Positions 15,265 through 21,794 of a DNA stretch of 51,102 bases are shown piece by piece. The DNA comes from Actinomycetes bacterium (GTDB lineage: Bacteria > Actinomycetota > Actinomycetes > Mycobacteriales > Mycobacteriaceae), in NCBI GenBank assembly GCA_023418505.1, contig JAEZZR010000014.1:1-51102 (forward strand), read 5' to 3'. The notes below the pieces were generated by a model, which did not search any database, was not told where the DNA came from, and worked only from the letters and a program-made list of their open reading frames with translations. The first letter of the stretch is position 1. Every line of letters starts with the position of its first letter. A program made the position numbers and the translations under genes.

Positions 15265-15347
15265 AGCTATGTGCATACTATGTGTTTCAAGGAACGGCAA
15301 TCTTACTTCCTGGCAATAAAACGGCACTAGGACAGAGGATCCCAGTT

Positions 15348-15662
15348 GTGGAAAGAAGACTAAAGACCGCCGGCACTGTGATTATGGTGCTGGGAATCGT
15401 GCTTTATGTGGTGATCAGCGCCGTTCCGGGGATTCTCGTCATGGCGCTAGGCGCTGCGTGCCTAGTAACAGTGATCTTCTGGCCGCAGTTAACCGGTAGA
15501 ACTTCAGATCGCAAACCGTACCGCCGTGGGGATCAATGGGTCGATGCTATTTTGATTGTCGCTGCCGTAGTCCTCGTGGCAGTTTTGGATATGCCAGTGC
15601 TTATGTTGCTAGCACTCAGCGGCGTGACATCTCTTGGTTTCCGCTATCGCGAGATCGAATAA
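15348..15662 (+). CDS. small membrane protein of unknown function
   Basis: About 104 aa with three to four hydrophobic segments: TVIMVLGIVLYVVISAVPG; ILVMALGAACLVTVIFWP; and, after a basic loop (GRTSDRKPYRRGDQW), VDAILIVAAVVLVAVLDMP and LMLLALSGV. The start is taken as the GTG at 15348, which has AGAGGA 8 nt upstream; the frame is open back to 15282 without a better site. I recognise no family. It faces katA tail to tail, with a bidirectional terminator between them. Confidence 0.65.
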   Translation: MERRLKTAGTVIMVLGIVLYVVISAVPGILVMALGAACLVTVIFWPQLTGRTSDRKPYRRGDQWVDAILIVAAVVLVAVLDMPVLMLLALSGVTSLGFRYREIE

Positions 15663-15684
15663 CTAACAAAATCGAATATCTAAC

Positions 15685-15727
15685 AAAAAAGCGCCCCCGT
15701 GGCATATAGCCACTAGAGGGCGCTTTC
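15685..15727 (-). terminator. bidirectional terminator, mainly for katA
   Basis: Arms aaagcgccc (15688-15696) and gggcgcttt (15718-15726) plus an inner GTGGC/GCCAC stem. Read on the minus strand, the hairpin is followed by a run of six T, so it is a strong terminator for katA. It can also stop the small membrane-protein transcript coming from the left. Confidence 0.88.
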
Positions 15728-15772
15728 CCTAACGCTTACGCTGAGCTAGTCAGCTGCGTTACCTGGCTTGGA

Positions 15773-17326
15773 TTACTTAGTTGCCTCGAAGCGAGTGCGA
15801 ACCTCGTTGCCTAGCCATTCGTCAACAGCAGTCCAGTACTGGTAGACGCGCTCTGCAATCTCGTCGCTTACGCCAGCCATAGCGTCAACGATGTTGTTGG
15901 CCAAGCGATCGCGTGCAGCGTCGTCTAGCACGTTGCGCACCAAGTCGCCTGGCTGTGCGAAGTCGTCGTCAGCCTCGTGCTTGATGTAAGCACCGGCGTA
16001 CATTTCCTCGCCGTGGGAATCCCACTGGCCGTAGGTGGTGGCGTCTACTTCACCTGCATGGTTGGACTGCACTGGGCAACCAGCTTCTGCAGCAGCTGCT
16101 GCGGAATCACCCTGTGGGCCACGGCCTGCAGCGTTCGAGCCGTGAACTGGCAAGGATGGATCGGAGAAGTGGTAGGTTCCGTAACCATCCTGGCTGAAGG
16201 TGTTCACTGGGCACTTTGGCTGGTTCACTGGCAGCTGGTCGTGGTTTACACCCAAGCGGTAGCGGTGAGCATCCGAGTAGGAGAACGCACGAGCCAGAAG
16301 CATCTTGTCTGGCGAGTAACCAACACCTGGGACCATGTTTGCAGGAGCGAATGCAGCCTGCTCGATCTCAGCGAAGAAGTTACGTGGGTTGCGGTTCAAC
16401 TCGAAGTATCCCACGTCGATCAATGGGTAGTCCTTGTGGGACCAGATCTTGGTGAGGTCGAATGGGTTGTACTTGTAGGTTGCAGCTTCCTCGTAAGGCA
16501 TGATCTGAACCTTGACGTCCCAACGTGGGTAGTCGCCACGCTCGATAGCTTCGAACAGATCCTGACGGGAGTGGTCTGCATTCTGGCCAACAAGCTCTGC
16601 AGCTTCTTCGTTGGTCAGGAATTCCCAACCCTGCTGGGTCTTGAAGTGGTACTTCACCCAGAAGCGCTCGCCAGCTTCGTTGATCCACTGGTAGGTGTGG
16701 GAGCCGAAGCCGTCCATGTTGCGCCAGGTCTTTGGAATACCGCGGTCACCCATCAAGTAGGTCACCTGGTGCGCAGACTCTGGGGAAGAAGTCCAGAAAT
16801 CCCACTGCATGTTTGCATCACGCAGACCGGTGTCTGGGCGGCGCTTCTGCGAGTGGATGAAGTCTGGGAACTTGATGCCGTCGCGGATGAAGAACACAGG
16901 GGTGTTGTTACCCACGATGTCGTAGTTGCCCTCAGTGGTGTAGAACTTCAGAGCGAAACCACGAACGTCACGCCAGCCGTCTGGGGAGCCCTGCTCGCCA
17001 GCAACGGTGGAGAAACGCAGCAGCATTTCAGTCTTGGTGTCTGGCTGGAACAAAGCAGCCTTGGTGTACTTGGAAACGTCGTTCGTAACTACGAAGTCAC
17101 CGAAAGCACCGCCACCCTTTGCGTGTACTACGCGCTCTGGGATGCGCTCACGGTTGAAGTGAGCCAGCTTTTCTACCAGGTGGATGTCCTGCAAGCTGAC
17201 GCTGCCCTGGCGACCGGTGGTAATCGAGTGCTGCTCGGTTGGAACCGGAGCACCGTTCAGACGAGTGGTGCCAGACAGGCTACCTTCGTACTTATCTTGT
17301 GGATTTGGCTGGTTTTGGGCTGCCAT
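15773..17326 (-). CDS. katA: catalase (monofunctional heme catalase)
   Basis: A 517-aa protein that breaks down hydrogen peroxide in the cytoplasm. It has the distal histidine in RIPERVVHAKGGGAFG (His68), the asparagine in GNNTPVFF (about Asn141), and the proximal heme-ligand tyrosine in RAFSYSDAHRYRLG. The length fits a clade 3 small-subunit catalase. An Ala-rich insert (RGPQGDSAAAAAEAGCPVQ) in the C-terminal third looks linker-like. An AGGAG-type site precedes the ATG. It is divergent from sigC across about 150 bp, the arrangement known from C. glutamicum. A terminator with a T-run follows the gene, so it is monocistronic. Confidence 0.96.
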   Translation of the reverse strand: MAAQNQPNPQDKYEGSLSGTTRLNGAPVPTEQHSITTGRQGSVSLQDIHLVEKLAHFNRERIPERVVHAKGGGAFGDFVVTNDVSKYTKAALFQPDTKTEMLLRFSTVAGEQGSPDGWRDVRGFALKFYTTEGNYDIVGNNTPVFFIRDGIKFPDFIHSQKRRPDTGLRDANMQWDFWTSSPESAHQVTYLMGDRGIPKTWRNMDGFGSHTYQWINEAGERFWVKYHFKTQQGWEFLTNEEAAELVGQNADHSRQDLFEAIERGDYPRWDVKVQIMPYEEAATYKYNPFDLTKIWSHKDYPLIDVGYFELNRNPRNFFAEIEQAAFAPANMVPGVGYSPDKMLLARAFSYSDAHRYRLGVNHDQLPVNQPKCPVNTFSQDGYGTYHFSDPSLPVHGSNAAGRGPQGDSAAAAAEAGCPVQSNHAGEVDATTYGQWDSHGEEMYAGAYIKHEADDDFAQPGDLVRNVLDDAARDRLANNIVDAMAGVSDEIAERVYQYWTAVDEWLGNEVRTRFEATK

Positions 17327-17469
17327 TACTCTCCTCCATACGAATAATTGGTGCGACTGACTTCGATTTTACACATTTTTAAGCATTTGTCTATTTATCT
17401 CACCCTTATTGATTGGTAGTATTTATTGACCTAACCGCCTAAATGTAGGGTGGCTTAAACAAAATTGCC

Positions 17470-17478
17470 TGCTATGCT
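17470..17478 (+). promoter_or_regulatory. extended -10 box of sigC (leaderless start)
   Basis: TGCTATGCT is an extended -10 (TG-N-TATGCT) ending 6 nt before the ATG at 17485, so the mRNA probably begins at or next to the start codon. Confidence 0.55.
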
Positions 17479-17484
17479 GTGCCT

Positions 17485-18177
17485 ATGCCGATGCAGCCCC
17501 GCCAATCATCACAGCAGCGCCACCGCGGCGTTTCTGCTTTTCGCGAGGCTGCACATTCAGAGCTTGCCGACGACGATCCGCGTGCGGGCAACAGCAAAAT
17601 CAATAGCTCTACCAGTAAATACGGCCATAACGACGCCCATATCACCCAACTTGCTTTAAAAGCTGGCCGTGGTGATCGCGCCGCCCTAAATGAGTTCGTC
17701 CGAGCCACGCAAATGGATGTATGGCGTTTGGTAGCTCATCTTGGTGGCACAGAAAGTGCCGATGATCTCACCCAAGAGACCTACCTGCGCGTGATGGATG
17801 CTCTGCCCCGGTTTGCGGCACGTTCGTCGGCGCGCACCTGGTTGTTGTCTTTAGCGCGTCGCGCGTGGGTAGATTCGGTTCGCCACGATATGGCTCGCCC
17901 CCGTAAAGCCGCCGTGGAAGTAGAAGAAGCTACCGAACAAATGAGTTCCGGTGAGTCTTGGTCAGAGCTTGCCGACGCGCGCGTGTTGCTCGAGCAACTA
18001 GCAGCAGAGCGACGCGAGGCTCTGATCCTTACTCAGATTCTGGGTTATTCCTACGCGGAAGCCGCCGAAATTGCCGGCTGCCGCGTAGGTACTATTCGGT
18101 CTCGCGTGGCTCGCGCCCGCAAAGACCTTGTAGAGATGGTCTCTACTTCTGCACCAACAGCTCAGCAATCTGGATAG
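17485..18177 (+). CDS. sigC: ECF-type RNA polymerase sigma factor SigC
   Basis: About 230 aa, with region 2 (VWRLVAHLGGTESADDLTQETYLRV then RTWLLSLARRAWVD) and region 4 (EQLAAERREALILTQILGYSYAEAAEIAG and GTIRSRVARARKDLVEMV). The first 60 residues are a polar, poorly conserved extension. No anti-sigma gene is next to it. Its place between katA and asd/lysC matches sigC of C. glutamicum, whose product is reported to respond to impaired aa3 oxidase activity and to activate cytochrome bd genes. The start (ATG 17485) follows an extended -10 box, so the gene is probably leaderless. Its last 35 nt overlap the end of asd on the other strand. Confidence 0.9.
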   Translation: MPMQPRQSSQQRHRGVSAFREAAHSELADDDPRAGNSKINSSTSKYGHNDAHITQLALKAGRGDRAALNEFVRATQMDVWRLVAHLGGTESADDLTQETYLRVMDALPRFAARSSARTWLLSLARRAWVDSVRHDMARPRKAAVEVEEATEQMSSGESWSELADARVLLEQLAAERREALILTQILGYSYAEAAEIAGCRVGTIRSRVARARKDLVEMVSTSAPTAQQSG

Positions 18178-19180
18178 TGTTCAACGCGGCACCTTTACGC
18201 AGGTTATCGCCGGAAATCACCATTACTAGGCCACGGCCTTCAGGAACGGACTGATCCTGGCGGATACGTCCCACCAAAGAATCATCGATGCCGGTAGCAG
18301 CCACTGGATTTGGTAAGTCTACCAGCTGCACACCTGGAGCATCGGCCAAAAGCTTTTCAGCCTGCTCAACTGAAATCGCATCCGCAAATTCAGCGTGCAC
18401 CACCAGAGTGTGGCCGGTAAACACTGGAATACGCACACAGGTACCAGCCACTGCGAGCTCTGGAATATCCAGGATCTTGCGGGATTCGTTGCGCAGCTTC
18501 TGCTCTTCATCGGTTTCCAGCGAGCCGTCGTCCACAAAGGAACCGGCCACAGGAACCGCGTTGAAGGCAATTGGTGCCACGTATGGTCCGAAATCTTCCG
18601 CGCGAAGCACAGATCCGTCGGTAGCTAGCTGCTCGTAAATTTCTTCGTTAGCGCGAGCTTGGGTAGCTAATGCCTGCACACCTGCCAAGCCAGAGCCGGA
18701 AACTGCCTGGTAGGAAGACACGCGTAGGCGCTGCAGCTGTGCCGCATCATGCAGTGGCTTCAACACTGGCATCGCTGCCATGGTGGTGCAGTTCGGGTTT
18801 GCCACGATGCCCTTCGGAATGTCTTTCAGGGCATCAGGGTTGACCTCGGAAACGACCAGCGGCACCTCTGGATCTTTGCGCCATGCCGAGGAATTATCCA
18901 CCACAGTGGCACCGGCAGCAGCAAAGCGAGGAGCCTGCTCCCGCGAGAGGCTACCGCCTGCAGAAAATAGAGCTACGTCGATGCCCTTGAGATCCTCATC
19001 AGAGGTGGCAGCAACGTCTTCAACCACAATTTCCTTGCCAGCGTACTTCAAAGTCTTGCCAGCACTGCGCTTCGAAGCGAAGAAACGAACTGTATCTGCT
19101 GGGAAATTGCGCTCTTCTAAAATCGAGCGCATCACGCGGCCAACCTGGCCAGTGGCACCAACAACAGCAATAGTGGTCAC
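18143..19180 (-). CDS. asd: aspartate-semialdehyde dehydrogenase
   Basis: A 345-aa enzyme that reduces aspartyl phosphate to aspartate semialdehyde for lysine, threonine, methionine and diaminopimelate synthesis. It has the NADP-binding GATGQVG (8-14), the active-site cysteine in VANPNCTTMAAMP (Cys131), and the substrate-binding region YQAVSGSGLAGV. The start is the GTG at 19180 with AAAAGGAG 7 nt upstream. It lies 16 nt downstream of lysC in the usual lysC-asd operon. The 3' end overlaps the convergent sigC gene by 35 nt. Confidence 0.96.
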   Translation of the reverse strand: MTTIAVVGATGQVGRVMRSILEERNFPADTVRFFASKRSAGKTLKYAGKEIVVEDVAATSDEDLKGIDVALFSAGGSLSREQAPRFAAAGATVVDNSSAWRKDPEVPLVVSEVNPDALKDIPKGIVANPNCTTMAAMPVLKPLHDAAQLQRLRVSSYQAVSGSGLAGVQALATQARANEEIYEQLATDGSVLRAEDFGPYVAPIAFNAVPVAGSFVDDGSLETDEEQKLRNESRKILDIPELAVAGTCVRIPVFTGHTLVVHAEFADAISVEQAEKLLADAPGVQLVDLPNPVAATGIDDSLVGRIRQDQSVPEGRGLVMVISGDNLRKGAALNTIQIAELLVQK

Positions 19181-19196
19181 AGAAATGCTCCTTTTC

Positions 19197-19715
19197 TTAG
19201 CGTCCGGTTCCGGCGTAGACGATCGCCTCTTCGTCGCCACCCAACTGGAAAGCTTCGTGCAGTACAGCAACAGCCTTATCCAGCTCGATGTCGTTGATTA
19301 GCACAGAGATGCGAATCTCAGAAGTAGAGATCAAATCGATGTTGATATCGGCATCGGCAAGTGCTTCACAGAAAGTGGCGGTAACCCCTGGGTGGGAACG
19401 CATACCTGCGCCCACCAGCGAGACTTTGCCCACGTGATCGTCGTAAAGCACATCTTCCCAACCGTTTTCGATCTGCAGCTTCTTCAGCAGCTCCATGGCA
19501 CGTGGGCCATCTTCGCGCGGGCAGGTGAAGGTGATGTCGGTGCGGTTGTCAGACACAGACGAGACGTTCTGCAGCACCATGTCGATATTGATTTCCGCAT
19601 CCGCGATGGCACGGAACATTTTTGCGGCCTGACCTGGATCATCGGGGATACCAATGACGGTGACTTTCGCCTCCGAACGGTCGTGAGCCACACCAGTAAG
19701 AACTGCTTCTTCCAA
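19197..19715 (-). CDS. lysC: aspartate kinase, beta subunit from an internal start
   Basis: Within lysC, a TTG at codon 250 (19713-19715) is preceded by a perfect GGAGG (19724-19728) with 8-nt spacing. Translation from it in the same frame gives a 172-aa protein made of the two ACT domains, exactly the size reported for the beta subunit in C. glutamicum. An alpha2-beta2 enzyme with concerted lysine/threonine feedback inhibition is the known arrangement. Use of TTG here is inferred from position and the ribosome-binding site. Confidence 0.75.
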   Translation of the reverse strand: MEEAVLTGVAHDRSEAKVTVIGIPDDPGQAAKMFRAIADAEINIDMVLQNVSSVSDNRTDITFTCPREDGPRAMELLKKLQIENGWEDVLYDDHVGKVSLVGAGMRSHPGVTATFCEALADADINIDLISTSEIRISVLINDIELDKAVAVLHEAFQLGGDEEAIVYAGTGR

Positions 19716-20462
19716 CGGAATATCCTCCAAAGCTCCATCAACAAGGGTGCCAGGTTCATTGCTATACGACGAGCGCACACGCAACGGCACATCGAACGCG
19801 CGGGCGTACTCTACGCAGCGCAGCTGCAAAATCTTTGCACCTACGGCTGCCATCTCTAGCATTTCTTCAAACGAAATTTTGTCTAGCCGCTGCGCATTCG
19901 AGACGATACGCGGATCGGCGGTGTAAACGCCGTCCACATCCGAATAGATTTCGCACACATCGGCATTCAGTGCAGCTGCAAGCGCGACTGCGGTGGTATC
20001 GGATCCACCACGACCCAGCGTGGTGACATCCTTAGTTTCACGGTTCACACCCTGGAAGCCGGCAACCAGGCAGATGTGCCCTTCGTCGATAGCGTCCTGC
20101 ACTCGGCCTGGGGTGACCTCTACGATGCGCGCGTTTCCATGGCGCTCGGTAGTAATCACACCAGCCTGCGAGCCAGTAAACGAACGAGCCGAAGCACCCA
20201 AACTTGCAATCGCCATTGCCACCAAAGCGTTCGAAATACGCTCGCCGGCGGTGAGCAACATATCCATCTCACGGCCAGGGGGAACAGGATTTACTTGCTT
20301 GGCTAGATCCAGTAGCTCGTCGGTGGTGTCTCCCATTGCGGAGCAAACCACCACTACGTCGTTGCCTTGCTTCTTTGTTTCGACAATGCGTTCGGCAACC
20401 CGGCGAATGCGCTCGGGGCTTTCTAACGATGAACCACCGTACTTCTGGACAACTAACGCCAT
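19197..20462 (-). CDS. lysC: aspartate kinase, alpha subunit
   Basis: A 421-aa enzyme, the same length as C. glutamicum LysC. The kinase domain has the KYGGSS motif (residues 6-11) and GRGGSDTTAVALAAAL near 150. Two ACT domains follow, from about 265 (VTVIGIPDDPGQAAKMF) and 345 (VSLVGAGMRSHPGVTA). Ser301 and Thr311, positions where feedback-resistance substitutions are known in C. glutamicum, are the wild-type residues here. It starts at ATG 20462, where family similarity begins. The beta subunit is very likely made from an internal start (see 19197-19715). It is cotranscribed with asd and divergent from the DMT transporter gene. Confidence 0.96.
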   Translation of the reverse strand: MALVVQKYGGSSLESPERIRRVAERIVETKKQGNDVVVVCSAMGDTTDELLDLAKQVNPVPPGREMDMLLTAGERISNALVAMAIASLGASARSFTGSQAGVITTERHGNARIVEVTPGRVQDAIDEGHICLVAGFQGVNRETKDVTTLGRGGSDTTAVALAAALNADVCEIYSDVDGVYTADPRIVSNAQRLDKISFEEMLEMAAVGAKILQLRCVEYARAFDVPLRVRSSYSNEPGTLVDGALEDIPLEEAVLTGVAHDRSEAKVTVIGIPDDPGQAAKMFRAIADAEINIDMVLQNVSSVSDNRTDITFTCPREDGPRAMELLKKLQIENGWEDVLYDDHVGKVSLVGAGMRSHPGVTATFCEALADADINIDLISTSEIRISVLINDIELDKAVAVLHEAFQLGGDEEAIVYAGTGR

Positions 20463-20527
20463 AGTCCTAGACCCCATTCCGATCACAACGGTCGATCAAC
20501 ATTCACTGTATAGTAACAGTCCATACG

Positions 20528-20542
20528 CTAAGCTATCCAGCG
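20528..20542 (+). promoter_or_regulatory. possible -10 box of the DMT transporter gene (leaderless)
   Basis: TAAGCT (20529-20534) lies 7 nt before the GTG at 20542, which has no Shine-Dalgarno. This fits a leaderless transcript. Confidence 0.4.
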
Positions 20543-21387
20543 TGCACAATGAGCTGATCGCGATCATATTCGGTCTCGGATCGGCCCTTACCATCGCGTG
20601 GGGGACGGTGATACGCCACCGCCTCTCCAGCACCATCCCCTCTGGCGCCTCAACTTCCGCCGGCGTGCATAGAGTAATTGCCTCACCAATTTGGTGGGCA
20701 GGGGTGCTGTTGGCGATGACGGGATACGCACTACAAATCGCCGCTTTAGCTTTCGGCACGTTGCTGCTAGTGCAGCCCTTGCTGGTGCTGAAATTGATGT
20801 TTACCCTGCCGCTAGCTGCGAAATTCTCTGGGCAAGCGATCTCGCGCGGCGAACTCTTTTGGGCCTCTGTGCTCACCGGCACGGTTGCCATCATTGTGAT
20901 CAGTGGTCGCCCGCTGCCGGGTGAAGCTAGCGCCAGCATCTGGGTGTGGCTGCCCGCGTTCCTCGTTGGCACCTTAATCTTCGCCCTGCTGTACTGGACG
21001 GCCGATCACAGCCCGCGACGTCGTAAAGCACTGCTTTTGGGTGTGGCGACGGGATGGCTCTACGGATTCGTAGCCGTACTGTCCAAGGCCGTGGTGGATG
21101 TTTATACCCACCAGGGGTTGAGCTCCATGGTGCTGTCCTGGGAATTATGGCTGCTGATCTTCTTATCGCTGGCTGGCGTGTGGGTACAGCAAGCCGCGTT
21201 TAATGCCGCCAGCCTAGAGGCCTCTTTACCGTCAATGACCAGCGTAGAACCCATCGTTGCCTTCGTGCTGGGCTACCTGCTGTTGGGTGAGCGTTTCCAA
21301 GCAGCTGGCTTGGAATGGATCCTGCTGCTCGGCGCGATGGCTGCGATGGTGTGGTCGGTGGCCGAACTGTCGCGGCGGTCTGTGTAA
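20542..21387 (+). CDS. DMT-superfamily (EamA-like) transporter
   Basis: About 281 aa with nine to ten hydrophobic segments, for example ELIAIIFGLGSALTIAWGTV, then WAGVLLAMTGYALQIAALAF and LLLVQPLLVLKLMFTLPLAA. The second half repeats the pattern and ends in LPSMTSVEPIVAFVLGYLLL plus a last helix with a short basic tail. This is the drug/metabolite transporter fold. The substrate is unknown. The start is the GTG at 20542, after which the protein is immediately membrane-like; the frame stays open upstream only because it is the shadow of lysC. It lies divergent from lysC and before leuA, so an amino-acid-related substrate is possible but unproven. Confidence 0.82.
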   Translation: MHNELIAIIFGLGSALTIAWGTVIRHRLSSTIPSGASTSAGVHRVIASPIWWAGVLLAMTGYALQIAALAFGTLLLVQPLLVLKLMFTLPLAAKFSGQAISRGELFWASVLTGTVAIIVISGRPLPGEASASIWVWLPAFLVGTLIFALLYWTADHSPRRRKALLLGVATGWLYGFVAVLSKAVVDVYTHQGLSSMVLSWELWLLIFLSLAGVWVQQAAFNAASLEASLPSMTSVEPIVAFVLGYLLLGERFQAAGLEWILLLGAMAAMVWSVAELSRRSV

Positions 21388-21580
21388 GGGCTGTGTAAGG
21401 CCGTGGCGCTCTAGGTAAGGCCGCGGCGGTCTGTGTAGAACTATCTCGAACCGGCTAGCTCGCCCTGTGACGGAAACTACTCCACGTGGGCTACCGAGGA
21501 TTACCCCCAAAAGTGTGGAAATAGCCGTCGTCGCAAGCATTTTCTGGGGAAAACTTGATTTACCTTCCCCGGGCGCGGTT
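21388..21580 (+). other. gap between the DMT gene and the leuA leader
   Basis: It contains a 16-bp direct repeat: cgcggcggtctgtgta occurs at 21371-21386 (end of the DMT gene) and again at 21422-21437, with a partial copy (ggctgtgtaaggccg) between. A TTGATT at 21555-21560 and TATTCT at 21580-21585 form the probable leuA promoter (19-nt spacer). Nothing else is recognised. Confidence 0.5.
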
Positions 21581-21592
21581 ATTCTGCTTGGT

Positions 21593-21655
21593 ATGAATTT
21601 CCCTCGTGGCACTCGGCCGCAGCGCCGACTACTAGTATGCCGCGACGGGGCCTAG
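21593..21655 (+). CDS. leuA leader peptide, 20 aa
   Basis: A short reading frame from ATG 21593 to TAG 21653. Its product, MNFPRGTRPQRRLLVCRDGA, carries two adjacent leucines encoded by the CTA codon (21629-21634). A TATTCT -10 box ends 7 nt before the ATG, so the leader would itself be leaderless. The codons after the leucines form one arm of a long inverted repeat (see 21640-21734). This is the arrangement of a leucine attenuator. Confidence 0.7.
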   Translation: MNFPRGTRPQRRLLVCRDGA

Positions 21656-21737
21656 TTCAACTGCAACGTATCGCTGAGATATCTCCGAGATATTGCCAAG
21701 ATATTGCAGTGTGGTGATTGGCTCCCCGTCGCGGAGC
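21640..21737 (+). promoter_or_regulatory. leuA attenuator: mutually exclusive RNA structures
   Basis: Arm CCGCGACGGGG at 21640-21650 is a perfect complement of CCCCGTCGCGG at 21724-21734. The second arm can instead form a local hairpin GCTCC-N7-GGAGC (21721-21737). Between the arms lies a weaker hairpin built from CTGCAACGTATC and GATATTGCAG. A ribosome stalled on the two CTA codons would cover the first arm. No T-run follows either structure, so the output may be Rho-dependent or translational rather than classic intrinsic termination. Confidence 0.65.
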
Positions 21738-21794
21738 TTGCCATGTGCCGATCACATCCCTGCTACCTGATTTCCACTAGTTGACGAGGCTCCC

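Noticed and set aside
15977..17347. Long open frame (456 codons) on the plus strand across katA
   Set aside because: It is antisense to an unmistakable catalase, its translation resembles no protein family, and it exists because of the strong codon bias of katA.
17400..17460. DtxR/iron box in the katA-sigC gap
   Set aside because: A half-match (TTAGGCGGTTAGGTC on the minus strand) is present, but too far from the palindromic consensus to report as a site.
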